This document shows, in pieces, positions 1 to 7,363 of a DNA stretch of 52,146 nt; within the stretch, counting starts at the first letter, position 1; each line of letters starts with the position of its first letter. This DNA is from Candidatus Woesearchaeota archaeon (lineage in GTDB: Archaea; Nanobdellota; Nanobdellia; Woesearchaeales; JACPBO01). The notes under the pieces were generated by a model. The model was not told the DNA's origin. It worked only from the letters and a program-made list of their open reading frames with translations, and did not search any database. Position numbers and translations under genes: made by a program. The stretch is taken from assembly GCA_016180285.1 (NCBI GenBank), contig JACPBO010000009.1, positions 1-52,146 of the forward strand. The letters run 5' to 3'.

Positions 1-45
1 GATGGTGTTGCAGAAGAGATCGTGGAAAGGCTGAAAAAAGAATAG
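1..45 (+). CDS. 3' end of an unidentified protein (partial)
   Basis: Frame 1 is open from the window edge and ends at TAG 43-45, giving the C-terminal peptide DGVAEEIVERLKKE. This amphipathic helix is a common enzyme ending and is too short to assign. Its stop codon overlaps the last two bases of the oppositely oriented initiator tRNA gene. Confidence 0.5.
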   Translation, partial: DGVAEEIVERLKKE

Positions 46-162
46 CGGGGGGAAGAATTTCATCCTTTTGGATTTTGAACTTCCGACCTCTGGGTTATGA
101 GCCCAACGGGCACTCCTGATTGGGCGTGCAAGACAAAGCTTAACACTCTGCCCTACCCCGCT
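44..162 (-). tRNA. Initiator tRNA-Met (CAU) with two introns, D-loop and T-loop
   Basis: Read on the minus strand, the acceptor stem AGCGGGG/CCCCGCU is perfect, with A1-U72 as in archaeal initiators. The anticodon arm is UUGGG-CUCAUAA-CCCAG, with the three G-C pairs typical of initiator tRNAs and anticodon CAU at 97-99. Two loops are too long. The T-loop between GGAAG and CUUCC has 24 nt; removing 17 nt (57-73) restores UUCAAAU. The D-loop has 38 nt; removing 28 nt (120-147) restores AGUCAGGAGU between GGGC and GCCC. The T-loop site forms a textbook bulge-helix-bulge: T-stem, AUU bulge, 4-bp UUCA/UGAA helix, AAA bulge, UCC/GGA hairpin. At the D-loop site GGGC pairs with GCCC at 122-125, with bulges AGA and AAU, but the outer helix is weak. 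The mature tRNA would be 74 nt including the discriminator A, or slightly different if the D-loop cut shifts. Intron limits are inferred. Confidence 0.88.
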
Positions 163-182
163 ATATAGAATGGGATATTAAG

Positions 183-194
183 TTTATTTATAAG
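183..194 (-). promoter_or_regulatory. TATA-like box for the initiator tRNA
   Basis: On the minus strand this reads CTTATAAATAAA and lies about 21-32 nt upstream of the tRNA 5' end at 162, the spacing expected for an archaeal TATA box. The plus-strand gene at 260 probably uses the A/T-rich stretch around 230-250 instead. Confidence 0.5.
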
Positions 195-259
195 CGTTTT
201 TCTTTTGAATGAGTTTTTCAGTGAAAAATAAGAAAATTAATAAAGAATAAGGAACAACC

Positions 260-1354
260 ATGAAAAGGACGAAAATGAAGAAGGCAGATGAGTATATAAA
301 AATCATTAAAGATAACGGGTTGGTTCATGCCAGCTCAAGAAAACTTCCATTAATAACTGCCAGTTGCATATTTTTTGGCTATAATAATATCCTTAAAAAA
401 GAAATAGGATATTCTTATGGGACTATGGGAAACATAGGGAAAGGTGACATAGCTTATTTCTTGATTAATGAAGAAAAGGCAGGAAATTTGTTTAATAAAA
501 AAATTAAAGTGAGCGAGTTGAGATCCCTGAATAAAAAATTAAAAGCCCTCTTCGATAAAGACACTAATCTTTTTGAGCAAATTAAAAAAGAAAGAGATAT
601 TTTCAAAGTTTTAAAAGTTGCATTCCAAATATATCCCAGGGTTCTTGCTCAAATTGGATTTTTTAATTCAATAATGAGATATGTAAAAAATGACGAAGAC
701 CGGGCCAAAAAATTGGGAAAATTCACTTATTTGATTGCTAAAGATAAAGATGCTGTTGCTAACCTGATATACCTTAAAATAGAGCCGTTGATTAAAAAGT
801 GCGCAGAAAAAATCGGGAAATCTATTTTTGAAGGGGATTTATTAAGGTATTTGACCTTGAAGGAATTTAAGAAATTTTTAAAAGAGAAAAAAATCTCTAA
901 GGCCCAATTATCTGAACTATCAAAAAGAAGAAGAGGCTATTTATATCTTTTTCACAAAAATAAGGATAACATTATTACAGATAAGGAAATTGTTAATGGT
1001 GTTTACGAACAATTCATTAACGCTAAAAGCAATATGAGTGTTTTAAAAGGAACAACTGCTTATCCTGGAAAGGTTGTGGGGAAGGTTTATAAAGCGTTCC
1101 ACGGAGTAAAAACCGCCAAACCGGGATATGTGCTAGTAACAACTATAACAAAACCGGAAGATACACCTCTCCTTAGTAAATTCGCAGCTATAATCACAGA
1201 TGAAGGAGGTGCGCTTTCCCATATTGCGGTTGTGGCCCGAGAACTCAAAATCCCCAGCATTATGAGCACTAAAATAGCTACAAAGGTTTTAAAGGATGGA
1301 GATTTAGTTGAAGTTGATGCAGACAAGGGTATTGTGAGAAAGATTACTAAATAG
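260..1354 (+). CDS. Phosphohistidine swivel-domain protein, paralogue 1
   Basis: The last ~95 residues form a PEP-utilising mobile (swivel) domain. It carries TDEGG-x3-H with the presumed phosphoacceptor His321, followed by the conserved tail DGDLVEVDADKGIVRKI. In PEP synthase, PPDK and rifampicin phosphotransferase this His carries phosphate from an ATP-grasp domain to the substrate site. The first ~265 residues are a divergent helical region without a recognised family. Around 195-235 there is an LxxxEL-like segment followed by basic RRR, as in the central domain of rifampicin phosphotransferase-like proteins. No ATP-grasp and no PEP barrel are present, so it would need the ATP-grasp protein encoded at 3502 as phosphoryl source. 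It is more AT-rich than its downstream paralogues and lies 12 nt before the next gene. Substrate unknown. Confidence 0.85.
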   Translation: MKRTKMKKADEYIKIIKDNGLVHASSRKLPLITASCIFFGYNNILKKEIGYSYGTMGNIGKGDIAYFLINEEKAGNLFNKKIKVSELRSLNKKLKALFDKDTNLFEQIKKERDIFKVLKVAFQIYPRVLAQIGFFNSIMRYVKNDEDRAKKLGKFTYLIAKDKDAVANLIYLKIEPLIKKCAEKIGKSIFEGDLLRYLTLKEFKKFLKEKKISKAQLSELSKRRRGYLYLFHKNKDNIITDKEIVNGVYEQFINAKSNMSVLKGTTAYPGKVVGKVYKAFHGVKTAKPGYVLVTTITKPEDTPLLSKFAAIITDEGGALSHIAVVARELKIPSIMSTKIATKVLKDGDLVEVDADKGIVRKITK

Positions 1355-1366
1355 AAGGCAATAAAC

Positions 1367-2740
1367 ATGAATAAAAAAGAAGAATGGTCTTTAATTGCGA
1401 AGCGGGATAATGTCCCTTTGCTTCCCGTATGGTATAAATTTGAAATTCTCGCTGGCCAGCAGGCAATAAAACTATACTCAACTGGCGTTCCTGGGTTGCA
1501 GGTATGGAATAAGCGTGAATATGTCTGTTATTTTCGTACTGATGAATATCGGAAGGCTGCGGAATATGTCACCCAACTTTTACTTTCTAAAAAAGCATAT
1601 GCGCATATTAAAAAACTTGAACAAGCATGTAAGACAGCCAAGCATGCAGCCTCGCAAGCCACGAATATATCTCAGTTATCAGATAAACAACTTATAAATT
1701 TGCACACAAAGATTATTGGAATGTATAAAGAGATGTTTCTATATGGTTTTATTACGTGGTGTACGCAGGCTATTCACAGCAAAGCTTTAGAGATACTCAG
1801 AAAAAGAAGGATATCTGGTTTGGAAACAGCGTTATCTATATTGATTCAGCCGGATAAAGAGACGCCAACTACGCAGCGTGCAAAAGAAATTAGCAGATTA
1901 GCCAAAAAATATGGCAAAGATCCTGCAAAATCACAGCAGCTGAACAAAGACATTAAAGCTTTTATTGAAAAATGGGGTTGGGTTGGCTATGATTACGCCG
2001 GTCCATTAATCACAACAAAAGAGGTATTGGATGAAATCCGCAATACAGAAGCCCCAAAACCTGCCGCATCAAAACAAAAGATCCTATCTAAGCTAAGTAA
2101 ATCAGAGCAGCAAATCTTTAATGTATTGTCTTTAATAGCATATACTAAAGATTTAAGGAATACAAGTGATGATTATGTGCATTTTCAGCTGGATAAATTA
2201 TATCGTGAGCTTGCTAAGAGGCATAATTGCTCGTCGCAGGATGTGCGTTACCTATTGCCTGCTGAATTAACTAAGTTTATAGTAAATAAAAAGGATGTTA
2301 AGCTCAGACAAAGATTTCTCTTAGCTTATACCTGGCCGCTTAACTCAGAATTCTATACGGGCGTCAAGGCGCGCACATTATTCAGCCAAAGCATACAGGC
2401 AGAAAGCGCTTCTAAAACCACAAAAATATTGAATGGCATGGCGGCCTGTGCAGGAAAAGCAAACGGCATTGCCAGGATTATCAGAAAATTCCCGGATTTG
2501 AAAAAAGTAAAGAAAGGAGATATCCTGGTTGCAAGCATGACTTCTCCAAGATACACGGGTGCAATAGCCAGAGCTGCTGCAATAATAACAGATGAAGGCG
2601 GCATTACCAGCCATGCTGCTATAATAGCCAGGGAGATGCAGAAGCCTTGCATCATCGGCACTAGAATAGCTACAAAAGCACTTAAAGACGGCGATTTGGT
2701 TGAAGTTGATGCAAATAAGGGCATTGTTAGGATATTGTAA
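1367..2740 (+). CDS. Phosphohistidine swivel-domain protein, paralogue 2
   Basis: The C-terminal ~100 residues match the swivel domain of the PEP-utilising family, with DEGGITSH (His416), AIIAREM and the ending DGDLVEVDANKGIVRIL. The N-terminal ~350 residues are helical and differ from paralogue 1. A central segment with an Arg-rich helix and L-x2-AEL (about 265-310) has the spacing seen in the substrate domain of rifampicin-phosphotransferase-like proteins and recurs in paralogues 3 and 4. The first ~50 residues, rich in Trp and Tyr, have no clear counterpart in paralogue 1. It is read with its neighbours on one strand. I infer a substrate-specific half of a split phosphotransferase; the acceptor molecule cannot be told from sequence. 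Confidence 0.85.
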   Translation: MNKKEEWSLIAKRDNVPLLPVWYKFEILAGQQAIKLYSTGVPGLQVWNKREYVCYFRTDEYRKAAEYVTQLLLSKKAYAHIKKLEQACKTAKHAASQATNISQLSDKQLINLHTKIIGMYKEMFLYGFITWCTQAIHSKALEILRKRRISGLETALSILIQPDKETPTTQRAKEISRLAKKYGKDPAKSQQLNKDIKAFIEKWGWVGYDYAGPLITTKEVLDEIRNTEAPKPAASKQKILSKLSKSEQQIFNVLSLIAYTKDLRNTSDDYVHFQLDKLYRELAKRHNCSSQDVRYLLPAELTKFIVNKKDVKLRQRFLLAYTWPLNSEFYTGVKARTLFSQSIQAESASKTTKILNGMAACAGKANGIARIIRKFPDLKKVKKGDILVASMTSPRYTGAIARAAAIITDEGGITSHAAIIAREMQKPCIIGTRIATKALKDGDLVEVDANKGIVRIL

Positions 2741-2767
2741 CCACTTATTGGTGATATAAAAACGAAA

Positions 2768-2777
2768 GATTTAAATA
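2768..2777 (+). promoter_or_regulatory. TATA-like box before the HAD-like gene
   Basis: GATTTAAATA lies about 23-32 nt before ATG 2800, which implies a nearly leaderless transcript. It suggests that the HAD-like gene can start a separate transcript inside the cluster. Confidence 0.45.
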
Positions 2778-2799
2778 GTCTAACATCTTCCCATATGAT

Positions 2800-3435
2800 A
2801 TGGCAAAAGCAAAAATTTACGATTATAATGGGCCAATAATGGATATTGCTCCATTTTTCGATTTTCTTAAAGCCAAGGATCCGAAGCTTTATTTTGACTA
2901 TTGTATTTTAGGAAAAAAGGATAGAAGCAAGAAAGACCAATATAGGCCTGCTGTAGTGGAATTATATGAAGAGGCGATACAAAAAGGGCTGTTTCCTGCC
3001 AAGTTAATTCCCGGCATAGAGGAAAGGCTAAATAAGGATTTGGCAGAAGGCTATAAACCTCTTATATTTACAACTGTGCCGCATGATACTATGGCATCAC
3101 AAACAAAGGAGACTGGAATCAGCAAAATTTTTCCTAACGATTCTATAATAACACTTACCGATATCATAAAATATGGCGGCCTCAAAGAAGGAATAGGCAA
3201 AGAGAACCCTGAAGTTTATCAGCAGCTTATCAAATATTTATCGGGTTTTGAGAGCCTAGAAACTTATGTTGATGATTCTGAACAAAGGCTATCAGCAGCA
3301 CATGAAGCAAATATTTCCTTTAAAGACACAGGAAAGGGAATAAAGAGACTGTACCTTTTTAATCCCGAGGCAGAAAAGTCGCCAATGAAAAAAGAATTCT
3401 ATACTTTGGTAAATAACCCGATGCATGTTGAGTAA
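2800..3435 (+). CDS. HAD-like hydrolase family protein
   Basis: A 211-residue protein with the layout of the haloacid dehalogenase superfamily. Motif I is YDYNGPI (Asp8, with the usual second Asp replaced by Asn10). A hydrophobic strand ending in Thr-Thr near 90 is a motif II candidate, and VDDSEQ at 157-162 is a motif IV metal-binding pair. Most HAD phosphatases have DxD in motif I and use the second Asp as general acid. DxN makes ordinary phosphatase activity less certain but leaves a nucleophile. It sits between the swivel-domain genes and the ATP-grasp gene, so it may process the phosphorylated product, which is inference from context only. It has its own TATA-like box. Confidence 0.7.
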   Translation: MAKAKIYDYNGPIMDIAPFFDFLKAKDPKLYFDYCILGKKDRSKKDQYRPAVVELYEEAIQKGLFPAKLIPGIEERLNKDLAEGYKPLIFTTVPHDTMASQTKETGISKIFPNDSIITLTDIIKYGGLKEGIGKENPEVYQQLIKYLSGFESLETYVDDSEQRLSAAHEANISFKDTGKGIKRLYLFNPEAEKSPMKKEFYTLVNNPMHVE

Positions 3436-3501
3436 AAATATTGGGCAAAACAGAAAGCTTTATAGACAAAAAGAATGTAATCTCCTTAAAGCGAGGATCC
3501 A

Positions 3502-4440
3502 ATGACAAATATAAAGCTGTTTAAGGACATAAGGAAAGAAGACATTCCTATTGTCGGAGGAAAGGCTGCAAATTTAGGCGAACTGGCAAGCATGGGGCTT
3601 CCTGTTCCTGATGGGTTTGTAATTACAGCAATGGCATATGAGAGATTTGTAACAGAAGCAGGAATTAATGAGAAGATCCAAAAAATGCTTAAAGCCCTTG
3701 ATGTTGAAAATACCGGGCAGCTGAATAAAACAGCAGAAAAAGTAAGAGAGCTTATTATGAAATCCCGTATGCCAAAAAATCTTGTTGAGGACATAAAAAA
3801 GCAGTATTCTGCAATGAATGATTTTGTTGCAGTAAGAAGCTCGGCAACAGCAGAAGATTTGCCGGATGCAAGCTTTGCAGGCCAGCAGGAAACCTTTTTG
3901 AATGTTAAGGGAGAAAAAGAGGTTTTGGAAGCTGTGCAGAAATGCTTTGCCTCATTGTTTACGCCGAGGGCGATCTATTACAGGGTTAAAAATAACTTTC
4001 CGCATGAAAAGGTGTTTTTAGCTGTTGTTGTCCAGAAGATGGTCAATGCAGACAAGGCAGGAGTCATATTTTCTGTAAACCCTGTAACTCAAAATAAGGA
4101 AGAGATAATTATTGAAGGGGCTTACGGGCTTGGAGAGGCTGTTGTTCTTGGATCATTGACTCCCCATTCCTATGTAATTGACAAAGGAACGCACAAGATA
4201 AAGAGCAAAAACATATCAAAGCTGGAGTGGGGCTACTATAGGAGCAAAAGAGGGAAAACAGAAAAAAGAAATATAAGCCACGGGCATATTGAAGTTCTGA
4301 ATGAGAATGAAGCCAAAGGGCTGACAAAGTTCACAAAGGAAATCGAAAAGCATTACGGCATTCCAATGGACATTGAATGGGCAATTGAAGCAGGGAAGAT
4401 CTACATACTGCAGGCAAGGCCTGTGACTGCATTAGGATAG
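3502..4440 (+). CDS. Stand-alone PEP synthase/PPDK N-terminal ATP-grasp protein
   Basis: All 312 residues correspond to the nucleotide-binding domain of PEP synthase, PPDK and rifampicin phosphotransferase. Visible hallmarks are GGKAANLGEL (19-28), VAVRSSATAEDLPDASFAGQ (109-128), the FSVNPVT segment near 190, and DIEWAI (290-295) followed by LQARPVTAL, which supply the ATP and metal ligands. In full-length enzymes this domain transfers the beta-phosphate of ATP to a swivelling His. Here the protein stops exactly at the domain end and lacks the His domain and PEP barrel. Four separate swivel-domain proteins flank it (260, 1367, 4472, 5770), so it is the obvious shared phosphoryl donor. An out-of-frame relic of a swivel-domain tail follows its stop codon, which suggests that it arose by deletion from a longer gene. 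Confidence 0.9.
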   Translation: MTNIKLFKDIRKEDIPIVGGKAANLGELASMGLPVPDGFVITAMAYERFVTEAGINEKIQKMLKALDVENTGQLNKTAEKVRELIMKSRMPKNLVEDIKKQYSAMNDFVAVRSSATAEDLPDASFAGQQETFLNVKGEKEVLEAVQKCFASLFTPRAIYYRVKNNFPHEKVFLAVVVQKMVNADKAGVIFSVNPVTQNKEEIIIEGAYGLGEAVVLGSLTPHSYVIDKGTHKIKSKNISKLEWGYYRSKRGKTEKRNISHGHIEVLNENEAKGLTKFTKEIEKHYGIPMDIEWAIEAGKIYILQARPVTALG

Positions 4441-4475
4441 ATGCAAATAAAGGAATTGTAAGGAAAATAAAGTGA
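4440..4475 (+). pseudogene. Relic of a swivel-domain C-terminal tail
   Basis: From the last base of the ATP-grasp stop codon, a different frame reads DANKGIVRKIK and then TGA. This is nearly identical to the invariant tail of the swivel-domain proteins in this cluster (DANKGIVRIL, DADKGIVRKITK). It has no start codon and lies out of frame with the ATP-grasp gene. It is best explained as the remnant of a swivel domain once fused to, or lying just after, the ATP-grasp domain. The TGA overlaps the GTG start of the next gene. Confidence 0.75.
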
Positions 4476-5767
4476 AAAAAGATATAAAAGAAAAGATTTT
4501 ATCCTTGTCGTGGAAGCCCTGGCTAGAGAGGCATTTCAGCCCATTTACATTGTCTTTATTTCAGGATGGAATTAAGAAAGAATTTTTCAAAAAAATAGGG
4601 GTTTCTGGCGTAGAATGCAGGGCAATACTTCAGCAGAATCATTTTTGGTACAAAATCCAGGAAGTTTGGGATGACATGGCAAAAAAGCTGGAGATATACC
4701 TGAAGAAGCATTCCATATTTGACGTAACAAAATCGCTGAAGAAATTCCACGACGAAAAGAAAAAGAGGATAAAATGCCTTGCAAAAAAAGATGGGGACAC
4801 GATAGCACAGTTTGAAGAAATTTACAATATACTTACAACCGTTACAACCTTTATATGGCTGGCGCATGGGCTTGAAGAAGTATATCAGAAGAGACTTAGC
4901 AAAGAAGTGCCAAAGTATGTAAAGGAAAATGTTGATGGCTTCATAGGTGACGCAAGCTTTCCATCAAAGAAGAATTCTCATGCGCTTATGGAAGCGGCAC
5001 TAAGAAAAGGCATTTCTCCAAAAAGAGTCTCAGAAGAATTTGGATGGCTCAAGATGAGAGACTTTGATGATGAGCCATTCAGCGAAGAGGACATGAAAAA
5101 ACTAAAGAAAGAGATTAAGTCTGATGAACTGCATAAGAAAGTAAAGATACCAAAAGAACTGAAAAAATTATTCAAGGAAGTAGAGGAGCTTGTGTTCTTC
5201 AGGACAGCCAGGACAGATGTATTCTATGAACTGATGTGCCTCTCAAGGCCAGTATTCAAAAAAGTCGCTGATTACTATGAGATTCCTTATTCGGATATGA
5301 AGCACTATACTGTGCAGAGCCTGATAAGAAAAAAGCCTAAAAGATACGGGAAGAGCTATACGCTTGCATGCTATGGCAATGACAGCAGTTTCAGTGAAGA
5401 GCCAATACTGAAGGAGAGAAAGAACCAGAAGGCGGATTATGTCGAGGGTATTGTTGCTTGCAAAGGAAATGTGAAAGGAGCAGTAAAAATAGTCCTTAAA
5501 GTATCGGAAATCGACAAAGTCAAGCAAGGAGATATACTTGTTACTCAGATGACATTTCCGGCGTTTGCGCCAGCAATGGCGAAGGCATCAGCTTTTGTTA
5601 CAGACGAAGGCGGCCTTACATGCCATGCTGCAATTGTCGCAAGAGAAATGAATAAGCCGTGCATAATAGGAACTAAAATTGCAACCAAGACATTCAAGGA
5701 TGGAGATTTGGTAGAGGTTGATGCAAACAGGGGAGTTGTAAAAATAATCAAGAGGAACGCATCATAA
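4472..5767 (+). CDS. Phosphohistidine swivel-domain protein, paralogue 3
   Basis: The C-terminal ~95 residues form the swivel domain: VTDEGGLTCH with His385, AAIVAREMNKPCIIGTKIAT, and the tail DGDLVEVDANRGVVKII. The first ~290 residues are helical and charged. They include FFRTARTDVFYE (about 247-258) and, some 25 residues on, a YSDMKHYTVQSL helix followed by RKKPKR. The same order, an Arg-containing helix then an L-x2-EL-like element then a basic segment, appears in paralogues 2 and 4. The chosen GTG start is the only one that keeps the full helical region, and it follows the relic tail directly. It lies 2 nt from the next gene, so co-translation is likely. I infer a substrate-plus-His module that uses the ATP-grasp protein just upstream. 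Confidence 0.85.
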   Translation: MKKDIKEKILSLSWKPWLERHFSPFTLSLFQDGIKKEFFKKIGVSGVECRAILQQNHFWYKIQEVWDDMAKKLEIYLKKHSIFDVTKSLKKFHDEKKKRIKCLAKKDGDTIAQFEEIYNILTTVTTFIWLAHGLEEVYQKRLSKEVPKYVKENVDGFIGDASFPSKKNSHALMEAALRKGISPKRVSEEFGWLKMRDFDDEPFSEEDMKKLKKEIKSDELHKKVKIPKELKKLFKEVEELVFFRTARTDVFYELMCLSRPVFKKVADYYEIPYSDMKHYTVQSLIRKKPKRYGKSYTLACYGNDSSFSEEPILKERKNQKADYVEGIVACKGNVKGAVKIVLKVSEIDKVKQGDILVTQMTFPAFAPAMAKASAFVTDEGGLTCHAAIVAREMNKPCIIGTKIATKTFKDGDLVEVDANRGVVKIIKRNAS

Positions 5768-5769
5768 CT

Positions 5770-7167
5770 ATGGCAAAACTTCAAAATAAAAATTGGTATC
5801 ATGACGTTCCGAATCAGAGAGTTATGTTGTATATTATGAGCATTTTGCTCGCCTGCTTAAAAGAGCATGACAGCTACTATAATAGAAAAATCAGAAACTT
5901 GATGTTTAGCGTTACTAATGTGTACTCTGTAAGAGCCTGTTACTCAGAGCCTGATTTAAGAGAAGGCGCACAGAAATTATTGGCTAAATGCATGAAAAAT
6001 CCTGAATTTCTGAAGAAAACTGAAAAGATCATGATGGAACGAGGCAATCAATTGCTAAACTCTGCAAGAAAAGTTGAAACTATAAAGGACAGAAGCATAA
6101 AATCATTGAGTGTGCTGTTCAAAGAAATTTATGATAGCTATGTCAGGTACTTCGCCATAGTCATGATCCCCGAACTTTCCATTGAATTTGTTGAGAAAGA
6201 TTTTGATGAAGAGATAAAAAAACAGTTTCGGGAAGAATATGGCAAGATAATAAGCCTGCTTTCAATTCCCAGAGACTCTTTTTTGCTGAGGGAAGAAAGA
6301 GAGTTGCTAGCAATATCAAAAAAGCCAAATTTCAGGCAACTTCTCAAAGATCACGTAAAGAAGTATTTTTGGTTAAACAACAATTACGTAGATACAAAAT
6401 ACTTGGATGAGGGATTTTTCCTTAATAAGCTCAAGTCATTAAAACTAACTGAAGAGCGCAATATAGCTAATAAGCACATTTTTTTAAATTCATTAGAAGG
6501 CAATAAATATAAACGGCTTAAAACCCTGGCCAACATGGTGGAATTCATAACCTTTGTGCAGGATACAAGGAAAAGGACAGCTATAGAAGCCAGCTATTAC
6601 ATAAATGAACTTTTTGATGAGATGCGCGCGAAGAAGGGGCTGAGTAAAGAAGAAATATCGCTGTTGACTGGCCAAGAGCTAATCCAGTTAGATAAAATTA
6701 CAATCTCAAGGAAAGAGTTAATTAATAGAAAGAAAAAAATTGTATGCTATTACCACAATGGCAATTACGAAATGCGCACAGGAGATGATGGATGTAAGTT
6801 TGAACAGGAAATTGCACCCTTTAGTATATCTGGTCAAACGACTTTCTCTGGCAGGCCTGCTTATGGGGGTAAAATAAGGGGCGCAGTAAATGTTATTTTA
6901 AGCGTAAAAGAGCTACACAAACTAAATGATAAAGAAATACTTGTAACATCAAATACAACGCCAGATTATGTTCCATTTCTAAAAAAAGCAAAAGCAGTAA
7001 TTGCAGAAAAAGGAGGCATAACCAGCCATGCAGCAATAATCAGCAGAGAGATGAAAATACCCTGCATTGTTGGAATTAAACATATAACCTTGGCCCTGAA
7101 GACTGGCGATGAAATTGAAGTTGATGCTTATAAGGGTGTTGTAAAAATAATCAAGCGCAACACATAA
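5770..7167 (+). CDS. Phosphohistidine swivel-domain protein, paralogue 4
   Basis: The swivel domain occupies the last ~100 residues: AEKGGITSH with His420, AAIISREMKIPCIVGIKHIT, and the tail GDEIEVDAYKGVVKII. EKGG replaces the more usual DEGG, but the catalytic His is kept. The N-terminal ~360 residues are helical. VQDTRKRTAIEASYY (about 260-274) and LLTGQEL (about 298-304) match the central region of paralogues 2 and 3, supporting common descent of the whole proteins. The first 100 residues are specific to this copy. It is the last gene of the cluster and is followed by a TATA box and tRNA-Ser. Confidence 0.85.
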   Translation: MAKLQNKNWYHDVPNQRVMLYIMSILLACLKEHDSYYNRKIRNLMFSVTNVYSVRACYSEPDLREGAQKLLAKCMKNPEFLKKTEKIMMERGNQLLNSARKVETIKDRSIKSLSVLFKEIYDSYVRYFAIVMIPELSIEFVEKDFDEEIKKQFREEYGKIISLLSIPRDSFLLREERELLAISKKPNFRQLLKDHVKKYFWLNNNYVDTKYLDEGFFLNKLKSLKLTEERNIANKHIFLNSLEGNKYKRLKTLANMVEFITFVQDTRKRTAIEASYYINELFDEMRAKKGLSKEEISLLTGQELIQLDKITISRKELINRKKKIVCYYHNGNYEMRTGDDGCKFEQEIAPFSISGQTTFSGRPAYGGKIRGAVNVILSVKELHKLNDKEILVTSNTTPDYVPFLKKAKAVIAEKGGITSHAAIISREMKIPCIVGIKHITLALKTGDEIEVDAYKGVVKIIKRNT

Positions 7168-7175
7168 CAAAAATA

Positions 7176-7183
7176 TTTATAAA
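7176..7183 (+). promoter_or_regulatory. TATA-like box for tRNA-Ser
   Basis: TTTATAAA lies 26-33 nt before the tRNA 5' end at 7209, the typical archaeal spacing. Confidence 0.6.
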
Positions 7184-7208
7184 CAAACAAAGAATATCTG
7201 ATCTTTAT

Positions 7209-7361
7209 GCCGAGGTGGCACAACCTGGTACTGCGCTGACATGCCTTCCATCTGGAGCATGGCGGAAGATTGCTAAGTACGCTTGGTGCTTACGATTACC
7301 ACAAGTACCGTGAAGATTCAGTGCCCGCAAGGGCTCGGGAGTTCAAATCTCCCCCTCGGCG
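7209..7361 (+). tRNA. tRNA-Ser (GCU) with two introns
   Basis: The acceptor stem GCCGAGG/CCUCGGC is perfect, followed by discriminator G73 as in serine tRNAs. The T-arm is GGGAG-UUCAAAU-CUCCC. A long variable arm (GCCCGCAAGGGC, 7323-7334) makes it type II. The anticodon arm is interrupted. Best assembly: CUGA (7236-7239), intron 1 at 7240-7268 (29 nt), A31 at 7269, UUGCUA (7270-7275), intron 2 at 7276-7315 (40 nt), then A38 and UUCAG (7317-7321). This gives a perfect 5-bp stem CUGAA/UUCAG around loop UUGCUAA. Intron 2 is at the canonical 37/38 site, with bulges UAA and AGA cut after their second base and a central UUGC/GUGA helix containing two wobble pairs. Intron 1 has CGCU/GGCG and AUGC/GCAU helices but an irregular 3' bulge, so its exact limits are less certain. 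The D-stem has one C-C mismatch. The T-tract at 7362-7370 may end transcription. Confidence 0.85.
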
Positions 7362-7363
7362 TT

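Noticed and set aside
260-7167. The swivel/ATP-grasp cluster as a fragmented PEP synthase pseudogene
   Set aside because: Each frame is long, starts and ends cleanly, keeps the catalytic His or ATP-binding residues, and has a different N-terminal domain. Simple decay of one gene would not give four intact, divergent swivel proteins, and no PEP-binding barrel remnant is seen.
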